From Corallium rubrum (lineage: Eukaryota > Cnidaria > Anthozoa > Scleralcyonacea > Coralliidae), in the NCBI GenBank assembly GCA_964035015.1, contig OZ036004.1:11032076-11096075 (forward strand): a stretch of DNA of 64,000 nt, written 5' to 3'. Below the pieces are notes generated by a model. It was not told the origin of the DNA. It saw nothing but the letters and a program-made list of their open reading frames with translations, and did no database searches. Positions within the stretch are counted from its first letter, which is position 1. Every line of letters starts with the position of its first letter. The position numbers were made by a program, and so were the translations under genes. Of the stretch, positions 1 to 17,429 are shown piece after piece.

Positions 1-130
1 ACACTACACTACACTACACGACACGACACGACACGACACTACTCCACATCACACTAACACTACACCACACTATACTACAATACACCACCTAACACTACAC
101 TACACCACACGGCACCACAGTACATCACTA
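1..130. repeat. ACACT/ACACG low-complexity tract
   Basis: Imperfect pentamer and heptamer repeats of acact, acacg and acacc type fill the left edge of the window. The tract ends shortly before the first recognisable exon and is probably intronic. Confidence 0.7.
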
Positions 131-169
131 CACCATAAATCAATGCTTGTTTTATTTCCATTTTCTTAG

Positions 170-5839
<5,670 letters not shown>

Positions 5840-6349
5840 CTGAGTTTCAAAACTTTTCGAGTGCAATTAACTCGCCAAGTTTAGCAACTTTCGCGCCAGT
5901 TTCACGTCTTCGAAGAGTGTGATGGGAATGCGGGACAACAGGTGACTGCATGTCGTCACCAAGTATGGCCATCGGAACAGTTCTGTGTGGATTTCTTTTG
6001 AAAGAAACGGCGAAGCAAAGAAATGTTTTCTATTGTGGTGTGCGGGTGGGTAGTGGGTAGTGAGTAGAAAGTAGGAGATCGTAATATATTACATGTGCCA
6101 AAGAACAACACACGAGAGATGCATGTCTAAAATTTAATATAAGACGTTCATGTCGTTTACACTGGTGTAAACCGAATTTTAGAAAATGTCTCAAAGAGTC
6201 GAAATGAAAGCCAGATATCGAGGACGGAGGTTCTTAGTCAGATACATTCCAAGGCCCGTATCTGGCTAAAAGCCGACGTTACAGGTATAACTTATTTAGT
6301 TCAAATTTTAAAAAGTTTCCCAAGAACACACCCATTGTCTTAATATGAC

Positions 6350-6725
6350 TACGTGATAGGCTATGGTGATTATATAAGATGCTAGGGTGATTATGTGAAA
6401 GGCTGTGGTGATTGCTAGAGGCTATGGTGATTATGTGAGAGGCTATGGTGATTATGTGAGAGGTTATGGTGATTATGTGAAAAGCTATGGTAATTATGTG
6501 AGAGCTTATGGTGATTATGTGGGAAACTATGGTGATTATGTGAGAAGCTATGGTGATTATGTGAGAAGCTATGGTGATTGGTAGAGGCTATGGTGATTGT
6601 GGCAATGGACTCGCACGTAACATGTGTGAGTCTATGGTGACTGAGAAGCTATGGTGATTTGTGGAAGGCCATGGTGATTATCTGTGAAGGTATGGTGATT
6701 TTTTGAGAGGCTATAGTGATGTTGG
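6350..6725. repeat. About 21-bp minisatellite (gctatggtgattatgtgaga)
   Basis: Roughly fifteen imperfect copies of ggctatggtgattatgtgag, diverging at both ends, lie about 500 bp past the host gene's stop codon. Confidence 0.9.
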
Positions 6726-7083
6726 CATGTGTAAATCGTGTACACCACCATCAATACATCGTCGCCAGTTTTCTGGTAATGTATTGGAGATACTTCCCTG
6801 TATAAAGAAGAGAAGAAAACGTCTCAATTGGAGCTAAATGCCGGTTTAGGTAATTTCGTTTTGACTCTGTGAGACAATTTTTAGTGACCTTGCTGTATTG
6901 GTAAGGGAATTGTATTATTTTTTAAATTATTTTTTTGTCAATAGTTTTTTAATTTATCATTAAAAGGAAGCAACATTGTGAGAGAGTGTAATTGTCCGGG
7001 TGAGAAAACTGACATATGTAGTGTCCATGAGAAATACGCTTTCCATTTTAAATTTTTTAAATTCGTTGGTTTATGTGAAAATA

Positions 7084-7560
7084 GACTTACTACTACACGA
7101 AGAAAGACTTACTACTACGCGAAGAAAGACTTACTACTACACGAAGAAAGACTTACCACTACACGAAGAAAGACTTACCACTACACGAAGAAAGACTTAC
7201 TACTCCACGAAGAAAGACTTACTACTCCACGAAGAAAGACTTACTACTACACGAAGAAAGACTTACTACTACACGAAGAAAGACTTACTACTACACGAAG
7301 AAAGACTTACTACTACACGAAGAAAGACTTACTACACGAAGAAAGACTTACTACTACACGAAGAAAGACTTACCACTACACGAAGAAAGACTTACTACTA
7401 CACGAAGAAAGACTTACCACTACACGAAGAAAGACTTACTACTACACGAAGAAAGACTTACTACTACACGAAGAAAGACTTACTACTACACGAAGAAAGA
7501 CTTACTACTACACAAAGAAAGACTTATTACTACACGAAGAGAGATTACTACCCGAAAAAG
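7084..7560. repeat. 22-bp minisatellite (gaagaaagacttactactacac)
   Basis: About 21 copies of a 22-bp unit. The unit is not a multiple of three and lacks stops, so two plus-strand frames stay open through it and give a false 22-residue periodic protein (units like TTTRRKTYYYTKKD). No other coding sign is seen. Confidence 0.93.
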
Positions 7561-7579
7561 ACCTACGAAGTCTCATTAT

Positions 7580-10500
7580 CCTGACAGATTAGCTTTCGTG
7601 ATTCTCAAGTATGTTGTTTTTGGCTTTGTATAGAAGTAGCATTAGTATTATAATCTTTACCGGAACTCGTCTTTGAAGAAAGTAAAGACGCAGACCTTGG
7701 CGTCTTAAAGCTGACCTCGGCGTCTAAAATAAGCGACTTCTTTATAATTTACTACAAAAACAGTAAAAAAAAAGGTGTTAAAATCAATATAAACGACACA
7801 CAAGATTGATCGAATTCCTACAATCCGAACTATGCTCGAATCACTTAAAGCTATTGCTGGCAAGAACGCATATGCAGTACTGTACACCCCCAAATCAAAA
7901 TATGTTCGCAACCCTCCTGGCAACATCGCGAGTCTATATATGAGACGGAAATGCGCCCTGATTTCTCGATCAAAATACAGTACAATGATTATAAAATTGA
8001 GTTAAGTTAGATTAAATCTGAAGTATACGATTCCGGTATTCATTCTTGATATGATTTACAGCTGTTTTATGTTCACGCTGGTATCGAAGTGTATTCCAGA
8101 GTTCAGACCCTGGAGTCCAGAGCATTTGCCTTCTAGTCGGCGCAACTTCCCATATTTCGACGCGGCGCCGTTTTCTATAACCAAACCAAATTGATAAACA
8201 AACCTAAACTTTTATACATTGTCTATAGTATGTAATACCGCAGCAGTGAAGACATCGACAGCCTATGAACATGCCTTATTAGTTATTAACTTGCTAAATT
8301 GTCCACTCTTGTTTTTAATTTTTCACGCGACGAACGAAGCGCTAAGCTCTGTTTGCGCTCTTGTTTCTTTCATATTAGTTGATGTGTTATTGATGTGTAC
8401 ACTGTTATTATAAACAGAGCGGCAACACGCCTTCTGCTGTTAGCTCTTTTTAAGCGTGTCTTCTTTCACTATTTCATGCAGACCGCTTTCGGGATTAAAG
8501 AATTAGCACCAAGCAAACAGACCAGGAAATTCGGTGGTTTTCCTTTATAAAACCTAACCCAGAAAAAACCTTCCCATTCCATATCCCAACCAATACCGCA
8601 ATTCCAAAGGGATGATGACGTAACCCAAAGATACAAAACAGTCCGGCGCAAAGGCGACAACATTTGTCAAACGAACTCGAAACGTTGACAAGTATTGTTC
8701 AGTATATGAGTGTAAAACATGGTAATACTGACACTATTGGGGTAGTTTTACATAGTTTGACAACCCACAACGACGAGGAAAGTGTTAAGGAATTACTATG
8801 ATACAGTAGAGTGTTTTTATACTGGTATTTTACAGTTTATACCGCCGCTAAAGGAATGCAACTGAGGCTTTTGGTATTTGGGAGCTCAAGCTTTGGTTTT
8901 GAATGAGAATTTTCGAATATTTGGTCGTGCCACGGTATATTTTAAAAGGTAAGTGTCGTCGTCGTTTGTGTGGGTGTTTAAATACTTGTACTTTAAACCG
9001 TTCGAAGCGAAAACATGAAACGAAATTAAATGAATACATATTCATAAACAAACGTCCCAAAGGGTTTTTGCCGCCTTTGGCAGCCTCACCGCTTTGATTC
9101 TCTTCTTCAAGACAAATCAACACCAGTCGTTCATGAAAGGAATTTGTGTCCGAATTGAAGTCATGTCAGTGTGTTCTTAGCCAGTATGTTCAAGACCGAA
9201 GAACCCGAAAGGTTTTCTGTTGTTCTGAGCACAATTTTTGAACACAGGCAAAGCAAAACTCGGGGAAAACGGTAAGTATTATATATCACAATACGGCCAT
9301 TAACTTTACAAAGTTACCTGCTGAGCTTAATTGGTTAAAAAAAAACTCGTCCCGAATATGAACAGTGCCCAAATATTGTCATCACGGATGAACAAACGAT
9401 AAAAATTAACCGACAGTCTGCAATTTCGAACGATTTTGGACCCCAAAGGTCGAAAGCTAACCGAAGGGGGAAAGAACAGAATTCGGCAATTGTTCAAACT
9501 TTAACCGTGTTGGGCTGTTCGGCGGAAATTTGAAGTGGCTTATAATGTTTATCGTTTTAATCCATGAACAACGGGAAGCCTTTCGGTTCTATTTTAAAGT
9601 CAGCCGTCGGACGGAGGAAAGTTTTGCTAAAATATTCAAGGTTTTTTCTCAAATTGAGGATGATGCCAGGATGGTCCGAAATATTTAATAGCCTGTCTTC
9701 ACATTCTAGTGGTTTCACACCGACTTTTTTTACAAACCTGTGGACAGAATTCCTTGAGTGTTACTGATATATCTTCCTTAGGAAAGAAGCTTAAATTATA
9801 AAATTTTACGTCTTGACTCCGAAAGAATCTTAGCGCACGGTCGTTTTTGCGACTTTTTCAAATTCCATTCAAAACATGTAAAATAGCTATTTGCCTATTT
9901 TCGGCATTTTGCGGGTGAAATAAGAATATCAATATACCCCCATTATGAAACCTTGGATATTAGAATGAATGATTTTTTCCTTGAAAAATTAGGAATATTA
10001 TATAAATAGTTGACGTCTTCAGCCATTGTCTGGCGGTATAAAGCTACTTTGACAAAATAATGTCGATTCCGCGTCCAACTTTCTGAGCAATTCTTGCGCA
10101 AATTAAGTAAATAGCAGCGTCAGATAAACAAAGACTAAGAGTATCAATACGAGTTAACCCAAAGCAAATACGTTAGCTTGCTTGCACGAGCAACGGATCA
10201 GTTGTTTAGCTTTTAAGGAGGGGAAAGCGGTGTTGAACAGTGTCATCAACACGGATTCTAGTCCCAAATCCTGCACTGTCTAGACAAAATGACGCGGGTT
10301 TGGGAACATTTGTGTTGCAGCTGATAAATGATGCCAAATGACACCCTTAAGGTCAACATAGAAAATAAATTATTGTGCCAAAGTCTGGAAAGCATTTGTA
10401 AGGGAAATCAATATAAGGGTAAAATGGTAAATAGAGGTAGGTGTTATGCTATAGATACTGTACAAGTGTACAGGCAACATGAATTCATGTTTTGTTTGAC

Positions 10501-11202
10501 CAAGTAAACAGAGTTGAACAAATAAACAAATATAGACAATAACTTGTCAGGGGGGTGGGGGGCTGAGTACCAAAAACATTTGGGTTGCTATGCCTTCTTT
10601 AACCAACAGTAGTCATGGATAACACTGATGCCAAAGAACAGACTTAATTCAACCAACCAATGATGAGACAGATATTAAATTATGCTCAAAACAAGATGCC
10701 TTGGGTCAGGCAATCTGGCAAGTACATGGAGCCTGAACGAAGGCTGAATGTGATCCACAATTCACACTGGTAAACATATTATGATCAAGACAGTTCTCAG
10801 CCACATCTGTTCACTGTTAAACTACAAAGTCAGCCAGTCACTTTCAAAATCTACCAACAATGTTGCAAGAACACCTTGATCAAAAGGCAAAGCTGTTCAA
10901 CATTTTGTCCAACTCCAAAAGTGAAAGGAGCAAAGAACTTACAACATGTCTCACCACTTCACTCAGTGACACAGCTAACAACTCATTGGAAGCATGAATA
11001 ATAGTGGAAGTAAATTGTGCAAAAATGCAAAATTGTGACATCCCAAAAAAAAAGAAGAGAAAAACAAGCTGAAACCTAGGCTTGGCCAACACCGCTGCCA
11101 AACGTTTGCACATGCATGAATTTGCTGAGTAAACATTGCAAGAGAAGTGGGAACTAGCTGTGGCAACAACAACCAGACTGTGAAGACTAAGTAAGACTTG
11201 AC
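7580..11202. other. No recognised gene
   Basis: Only short chance open frames occur here. I see no splice-consistent exon chain, no transposase or RT motif and no clear terminal inverted repeat. The part ending at 11202 is the target site flank of the large transposon (TSD cttgac at 11197-11202). Confidence 0.55.
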
Positions 11203-11503
11203 TATGGTGGCCCATCGATATCAATACATTATTACAATCGAATTTCATTTCATAAATATAATCTTAGTTTTATTCTAAATTTTAAAGTTACTTTTGTTTT
11301 TCATTTTAAAAAATTATTCTTATTTTTATTTTGTTATTCATATTAAAACATAATATCAAAGTTAATTCGTTTTTAAAGTCTTAGAAAAAAAAATTAAGGA
11401 AAAAAATAAAATTTTTTTTGACTTTGGAGGGTCGATAATATTAAAAATTAAATTTGCCGTGTGGCCCATTGATATCAGTATCAAGTATTACCCACAGTTC
11501 CTA
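11203..11503 (+). repeat. Left terminal inverted repeat, 301 bp
   Basis: It matches the reverse complement of 17430-17730. A tggcccat(c/t)gatatca motif occurs at the outer end (near 11208) and again near the inner end (near 11462), suggesting two transposase binding sites per TIR. The middle is AT-rich. The transposase ATG follows 14 bp inside, so the TIR likely holds the promoter. Confidence 0.92.
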
Positions 11504-11516
11504 GCGAAAGTAAAAC

Positions 11517-12740
11517 ATGCGTTGGATACGCAACGTTACGATGCAGAACTCTGAGTGGAAAGACGACCAGAACTTAAAGGCAGATCTCGACAAATACGTC
11601 CATGAAAACTTAAAGAAATCTGAAATTCTAGACTTTCTTAAACGCGACTACCCAGGGTATTACTGGAGTTCGGCAACATTAAGCCGAAGACTCAGATATT
11701 TTGATATCAAGTATATCAATTACGACACACCATTAGAGGCTGTGACTGAAGCTGTTTCAAAGGAGTTGGACGGTCCTGGTAAATGTTTGGGATACAGAGC
11801 TCTAAATCTAAAGCTCAGGACCGAGCACAACATTAAAGTTCCAAGACACCTAGTTTACAATGTTCTCACTGATGTGGATCCTGAAGGCCTGCAAGCTAGA
11901 GCAGTCGATAAAAAGGTTAAAAAGAAGAAAGTCCCATTTATATCTGCAGGGCCGCTGTGGCTTGCCTCCTTGGATGGGCATGATAAACTCTGTGGATACC
12001 AGAATTGGACATTTCCTTTGAGCATCTACGGCTGTCTGGACACATTTAGTAGAAAAATTATTTTCTTGTTTGTATCCCATTCCAATTCAAACCCTCTGAT
12101 TGTTGGGAGAAAATACCTGGAGTATTTGACCGAGCATCAAATTATGTCTAGGTTTCTGAGGTTAGATAAGGGGACTGAAACTGGCAAAATGTCTACAGTT
12201 CACGCTTATCTCGTAAACAAAGCAGGAATTATGGATGACGCAGTAGATTCTATAATTTACGGGCCTTTGACGTCTAATAAGATCGAGCGATGGTGGCGTG
12301 ACCTTCACGAACGGTTTGAACAATATTTTAAAGAACAATTGGCGTACTTATTACAGCGAAGATACTACGATCCACATAACATGCTCGATAGGCAGTTACT
12401 GGCGTATGTCTTTATTCCAGTCGTCCAAAGAGAATGCGATATCTTCGTCAGTAATTGGAACACGCATCGCATTCGAGAACAAAAGAATCTTTTACTGCCA
12501 ACGGGAGTACCAAACCATATGTTTTCGTTTCCAGAAAATTATGGAGGCACCCAATCTGGCATTCCAGTTTCCCGCGAGCAACTGAGAGAAGTCGCTGAAA
12601 TTTCCGGGTTACTTGACCCGGTACCGCAAGACGTTGAGTTAGGAATCAGAGAAGAATGCGAGAGACTTCTTCTAAATCCAAACGGACTGGAATCAAATAA
12701 AGTAAAAGAAGCATACGTTTTCCTAAAAGAAAATCTGTGA
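11517..12740 (+). CDS. DDE transposase, IS3EU-like (rve/integrase fold)
   Basis: 407 residues from an ATG 14 bp inside the left TIR. An N-terminal helix-turn-helix-like segment (about 35-65, with WSSATLSRRL) precedes an IS3/retroviral-integrase-type linker (GKCLGYRALNLKLR, about 88-101). The catalytic core follows: D153 in SLDGHDKL, D217 in LRLDKGTETG and E257 in NKIERWW. YGCLDTFSRKI (171-181) is the strand typical of this family. D217 to E257 has 39 intervening residues. The protein would act on the 301-bp TIRs in the nucleus. The frame is intact with no missing catalytic residue. The gene converges on the alpha-kinase at the other end. The superfamily name is from recall; Ginger or other rve-type transposons are the alternative. 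Confidence 0.88.
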   Translation: MRWIRNVTMQNSEWKDDQNLKADLDKYVHENLKKSEILDFLKRDYPGYYWSSATLSRRLRYFDIKYINYDTPLEAVTEAVSKELDGPGKCLGYRALNLKLRTEHNIKVPRHLVYNVLTDVDPEGLQARAVDKKVKKKKVPFISAGPLWLASLDGHDKLCGYQNWTFPLSIYGCLDTFSRKIIFLFVSHSNSNPLIVGRKYLEYLTEHQIMSRFLRLDKGTETGKMSTVHAYLVNKAGIMDDAVDSIIYGPLTSNKIERWWRDLHERFEQYFKEQLAYLLQRRYYDPHNMLDRQLLAYVFIPVVQRECDIFVSNWNTHRIREQKNLLLPTGVPNHMFSFPENYGGTQSGIPVSREQLREVAEISGLLDPVPQDVELGIREECERLLLNPNGLESNKVKEAYVFLKENL

Positions 12741-13387
12741 AATGTAAATATTCTATAGCAGTGCAAAGCGTTGTCGTTTACGAAATCATATGAAGACCTG
12801 TCAGTAGTTAATTTATATTAATTTTATTTTACTGGTAGAAGAACTTTCTACTATATAAATTAAACCGAATGTTATAGGGAGGCTATAGCCAGGCGGGAAA
12901 ATCCACTGATTATTAATATAAGTAATTTCAGCTCGAGTGTGCAAGATTCCGTACGTTTATATTATAGCATTTCAAATATGTACTAAACGCGTCTATATGA
13001 CTGAGTTCAGTTCCGATATAAATTATTATTTTTACTATAAAAAAATTTTTTTACGGCTTTTTCGTTACTATCAAACGTTCTTCCGGCGTTGCTAACTTTC
13101 CGTATACGTTTTAATTTGCAACAAACAACGTAATTGACTCAAACCGTAAAAATAGCTTTGACTTTTTTTAAGGCCTGCGCTAACGTCGCACAATAGACGA
13201 ATTTAATTCAGATTTCAGGCGAATTTAATTCGAATTAACTTCGTCGGATAAACGTCGAATTTCAGTAGAATTTCATTGATTTTTGTGACTACCGCTGACC
13301 TGTCAGCGGTAGCCATAATGTCGGCGTGTTGCTTGCTTGCGCGAGTGTCTTCAACCGCACTTACGTCATACTCGTGCAGCCATCGCC

Positions 13388-13489
13388 ATATAGTCAAGAA
13401 GATCGCCATTGATCGCCAAGTATTCGGGAAGTACTCGTCATATAGTCAAGAAGATCGCCATTGATCGCCAAGTATTCGGGAAGTACTCG
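13388..13489. repeat. 51-bp tandem duplication
   Basis: A unit beginning catatagtcaagaagatcgc occurs twice in direct succession (about 13388-13438 and 13439-13489), nearly identical. Confidence 0.9.
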
Positions 13490-14197
13490 AGTTGTTTTCG
13501 TGGCCTCGCGGGGAATAAACTAAAGTGAATCAAGTCTTTGCATTTTGGTTGCTCTCTCGATGACAGTTTTGATTTTTGAAAGTGTTAATTATTACTTTGC
13601 AAATCTTTTCTTCTTGGAACGGTTTCTGTCCACATTGATCAGTTTATACAAGGTAAGAAATAGTTTCAAAACTGTGACGTTGTTTATCTTATATACTATA
13701 TACAAAATCTATAAGTACTTGGTCGGAAACAGGGTACTGTACTTATAGCAGTACTAGAAATATTCAGCTTTTGCTAGAAGTTGGGCCTTCAACCTTCTTT
13801 TATCGAAGAAACTGCTATATACCTAAATTATTTATAATGATAAAATCGCTTTATAAGTTTAATTTTGGTTGAATTGTGTGTTGTGCTCACTGGTCAGTGA
13901 CTCATGTTTATACTGCATGTACACATGTATATATCATACACCAGTGCATACACTAAGAGTGAGAAGTGTGTTTTAACCAACTTCGAGCTAGATGTTTTGA
14001 TATTAGAGCAAACACAACTTTCATTGTTTCGTGATCAAACAAATCAGGAAATTAATTGTTTGATCACATACCAAACCTTTGTCTCGCTTATGATTTTCCT
14101 ATCTGTTTGGTTTGTGAATTATTAATGAGTTCGAGAAGTATATATCACAGTGCCCTGTATTTACACTATATACATTGTATATAAGAAATTTATGCTA

Positions 14198-14490
14198 GGT
14201 GGTGTTGGTGGCATAGTGGTTAGTGCACGTGCCTTTCACCTCTGCGAGCTGGGTTCAATACCTGCACGGTGCAGTTATCTGATTAAAATAATTCACCTTG
14301 GCCACATGTGAGAACAGTGCTTCCAGTTTGACTCTACCAAACACCACAGGTTTCCTCCGGGTACTCAGGTTTCCTTCTGTAGTAACACTGGACCAATGAG
14401 GGTGGGCCCTTACTGGAGCTCTGAGGATAACTGTTTAGATATAACTGATAGAGTTATCCAGTATAAATAAGGTTAGATTAATTTAGTTTA
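14198..14490 (+). mobile_element. tRNA-derived SINE
   Basis: The head carries pol III promoter boxes: A box TGGCATAGTGG at 14208-14218 and B box GGTTCAATACC at 14252-14262. The tRNA-unrelated body includes ccggtttcctccgggtac-type words and ends near aagattag/ttagttta. A 5'-truncated second copy lies at 54558-54772. Confidence 0.87.
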
Positions 14491-15002
14491 AGCAAAATAT
14501 GTTGGCTGTTACATAGACATTACAAAACCTTGACTTGGTGCTTTGTTTACTTGTTTTAGGTGTTGTTCAATATCTTGTATAATGAAATTAAGAAATCAAC
14601 GTTTGTGGACACCAGAGCTGCTACAGTGATCCGTCCACAGAATAGTAGATACACCAGAAGTCTAACTCTTGTGAAAGCACTGAAACATTCTATAATCTAC
14701 ATGCCACCAATTGTATATTTTGATACTGAAATTGTTGTAAAGCTATTGTGAAGTGCTGGGAAACTTAAAGCCTTGAATATGTTGAAAGCCTTGAAATGAA
14801 GAAATATATCTGTTGAAACTACAATACTGAGTATTGTTGTTCTGTGTTATTTAAAATACTAGCAGAATCACAAAATATCAGTGATGTGCATTACACGTGA
14901 ATGCCACTGACAGCATATTTATGGCAGGTAAAATGTTGTTTTGGAACACAATGTTGATTATCTCGAGTGATTAATTCTTTGAAAGTTTTCAAGGCGATAA
15001 TG

Positions 15003-15133
15003 TATATAGATTATTTTTGTGGAAACACCGCAATGAAAATTATTTATTTGCTAACAGTTTCGGCCTGAGTCAACAGGCTGAAAGCTTAGCAAACAAATAT
15101 TTTACGGTGTTTCCACAAAAATAATCTATATGT
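15003..15133. repeat. Foldback element, about 130 bp
   Basis: The arms tatagattatttttgtggaa and complement flank a short core containing cagtttcggcctgagtcaac and aggctgaaagc. The core stem with GAAA-type flanks on both strands resembles two collapsed hammerhead halves, but no CTGANGA core is present. Confidence 0.75.
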
Positions 15134-15177
15134 ATATGATCTGGGGTGAGTTGTACAAAGCCAAGATAGCTTATCTA

Positions 15178-15334
15178 GTTGATAAGTTCTAGCTAAAGAA
15201 CAGCACTAATCATGCTTTGAACAACCTAATATAAAATTTTATCCACTGATAAAATTTTATCCACAGTGGATAAAAGTTAAATTGGGTTGTTCAAAGCACC
15301 ACTAGAGTGGTTCTCTAGCTAGGATTTATCCACC
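15178..15334. repeat. Imperfect foldback with gctttgaacaacc arms
   Basis: The segments gctttgaacaacctaatata and gggttgttcaaagc, plus flanking ctagctaaagaac and gttctctagctag, form a diverged inverted repeat inside the nested Harbinger-like element. Confidence 0.65.
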
Positions 15335-16034
15335 ATTTTTTTGTGTGTGTCTGTGCTTTTCACACATTTTCATGCATTTCAAGTCTATATCTCGTTCTGT
15401 ACTTAACAGCGGTAGTCACATGTACGCATTGCGTACCTATTTTTATACTTGCACTCGTGGAGCCTGAAAACGACTTCTTGAACCATTTTAACACCGAATT
15501 GTCAGACGAAACAATTTAATTCGATGCGACGATAATTCGTCGTGTAAACTCAAACACTCATTATCGTCGCACTATCCGTCTGACTCAGACGAATTTAATT
15601 CATGTGAGTCGAATTTAATCGAGTTATATACGTCGCAGTTTCGTCGAAGAAAATTCAAACAATTAATTTCGTCTGAATTAAATTCGTTTATTGTGCGACG
15701 TTTAGCGCAGGCCTAATTGATTTATGCAAACAATGAAATCCGGCGGCGGCGCGATATATGCAATGAATTAACTACAGGTTTTTAACATATATGATATATA
15801 TTCGTTTTACCTTGCCTCGTACAATAAATACAAACTAACTAATGTAAAAACGTCTATTGACTGTTTTGAACCCAAATATAAAAACTTAATAAAAGAAAAG
15901 CAAACGACAAACGTAACGAAGAACAAAGCTGTAGTTGACATGTCGATTTCACGTGTTTATCGAAGCATTTGCAGTTTTTACCTGAACGTAACTAATTAAC
16001 CGTAGAGAGGATGATATCGCAAAGCATGATTCAT

Positions 16035-17369
16035 TTACTTGGATTTACTCGTTTGGTCGTCTAGCGATGGTAGATTTATCATTTTGCAAAACTTTTTACA
16101 CTGGTGATGCTTTCTAAATGCATCAATGCCAAAGGAAGATAAGTTCCCAGCGCAGAAATAATACTCCTCCTCAAAGTCATCATTCAAGTCAGCTGTAGCT
16201 ATTTCTGGATCATATAAAGTATACGCAGAACCTTGAAGATCCAAGATCATCATTTTCTTCTCGCTATACTCGAAGCTAAAGTGAGAAAGGCACTCTGCTT
16301 TTGCGAACAATTCCATACACTTATCGTTCGGAGAATTCATGCACTGCCCATCGTTATTGACATACTTCATAAATTCTCCTGGGACGTACTCCTCTACTGT
16401 GATAGGGACATCTTCTAGCACCGAGTAAAACACTTTTCCGTATTGAAAAGATTCTCCAAACTCTGGTGGAACTTTGGACGTAAATCGTTGGGTGACGTTT
16501 CGCGCAACACTATGCATTTGAACTTGTTTACGAGTATGAGTTTCTACACTCATTTTCAAACTTTCCTTGATTGTGTTGATCGAAGATTCCTTGTACTTTT
16601 TGATAACCCAATCGCCTTTCAAACTGGATTGAGGATCAATACATTTTGCGCGGAAGGCATTACGGAATGCTCCACTGGCAAATTTCTTTTCCTCTATTTC
16701 CACCCTAAGAGAGCAATTGTTCCCCGACCAACAACATTTTTGAACGTCAAAATACTCCAAATTTAAAACAGCAGTTTTCGGAGGCTTGACCAGTTTACCA
16801 GCTTTCATTAAATCGCTTATTGACAATGATTTAGGGTAGACAGTAGGCGGCGATTTGATATTTTCAATCACACTACTTTGTGACTGTATAGCTTTACGAG
16901 GAGATACTGCCGGAGTTGATCTGGCTTTACGATCTTCTTTCTGTAATACTGGTACACACTTCTTCGCAACGCACTCACCGGCTGAAGAATCAGTCGGCGG
17001 CAAAAAACGGATGAAATACACTTTCTTTCCCTTCATTTGTTCCAGCTTCGTACAAGATGGACCCCTGTCTGACGCCAAAATATCACATGAACCTGGTGGA
17101 GCATTGTAAAAATTCTCGCACGCTTCTTTAATATTTCCAATAGAAAGTTCGTCATAATCTCCAAAGGGTACAAAGTCTCGCGTATCTAGAGGTTCATATT
17201 TCTTTAGTCGTCCAGAAGCTGTCGATGACATACGTTGAACCAATATGTCACTGGGAGATTTTCCTGTCGATTTCTTTCCAGCTTCTTCTCCGCCAGTTCG
17301 TTTAAGACCTACTCGTTTTTCAAAGTCTTCCCATGTCTCTTTATTTTTCGTTTCTTTACGTCGTTTCAT
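16035..17369 (-). CDS. Alpha-kinase (EF2K/MHCK type) carried by the transposon
   Basis: 444 residues from the first in-frame ATG at 17369, 61 bp inside the right TIR. The frame stays open upstream into the TIR but without an ATG. The N-terminal third is basic and Ser-rich. A segment of unknown fold (about 60-125, DTRDFVPFGDYDELS) follows, then a linker and a C-terminal alpha-kinase domain (about 200-435). Visible motifs are GAFRNAF (233-239), VIKKY with the likely ATP-binding lysine K257, VEEYVPGEFMKYVNN (325-339), the LDLQG catalytic loop (D377), CAGNLSSFG (glycine-rich) and HHQCKKFC, whose His and Cys residues fit the family's zinc site. The domain looks catalytically complete and should phosphorylate Ser/Thr. 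Its substrate is unknown. It is convergent with the transposase and probably shares its TIR promoter. Whether it is cargo or needed for transposition cannot be told from one copy. Confidence 0.88.
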   Translation of the reverse strand: MKRRKETKNKETWEDFEKRVGLKRTGGEEAGKKSTGKSPSDILVQRMSSTASGRLKKYEPLDTRDFVPFGDYDELSIGNIKEACENFYNAPPGSCDILASDRGPSCTKLEQMKGKKVYFIRFLPPTDSSAGECVAKKCVPVLQKEDRKARSTPAVSPRKAIQSQSSVIENIKSPPTVYPKSLSISDLMKAGKLVKPPKTAVLNLEYFDVQKCCWSGNNCSLRVEIEEKKFASGAFRNAFRAKCIDPQSSLKGDWVIKKYKESSINTIKESLKMSVETHTRKQVQMHSVARNVTQRFTSKVPPEFGESFQYGKVFYSVLEDVPITVEEYVPGEFMKYVNNDGQCMNSPNDKCMELFAKAECLSHFSFEYSEKKMMILDLQGSAYTLYDPEIATADLNDDFEEEYYFCAGNLSSFGIDAFRKHHQCKKFCKMINLPSLDDQTSKSK

Positions 17370-17429
17370 AGTTTCGTGAAAGATCAGAAGATAAACATGT
17401 CCTGTCCTGGAGAAAATCGAAAAACGCTC

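Larger units (their letters stand above)
13172..15713. mobile_element. PIF/Harbinger-like non-autonomous element nested in the transposon
   Basis: The ends GGCCTGCGCTaACGTCGCAC and its inverted copy form TIRs of about 40 bp, with TAA on both sides (13169-13171 and 15714-15716), as in PIF/Harbinger. Subterminal regions repeat the word gaatttaattcg in both orientations. No transposase is seen. It carries a tRNA-type SINE (14198-14490), a 51-bp duplication and two foldbacks. It separates the transposase and kinase genes without touching either. Confidence 0.82.

Noticed and set aside
6978..7592. 200-codon Lys/Arg/Tyr/Thr repeat ORFs
   Set aside because: Produced by the 22-bp minisatellite in two frames at once.
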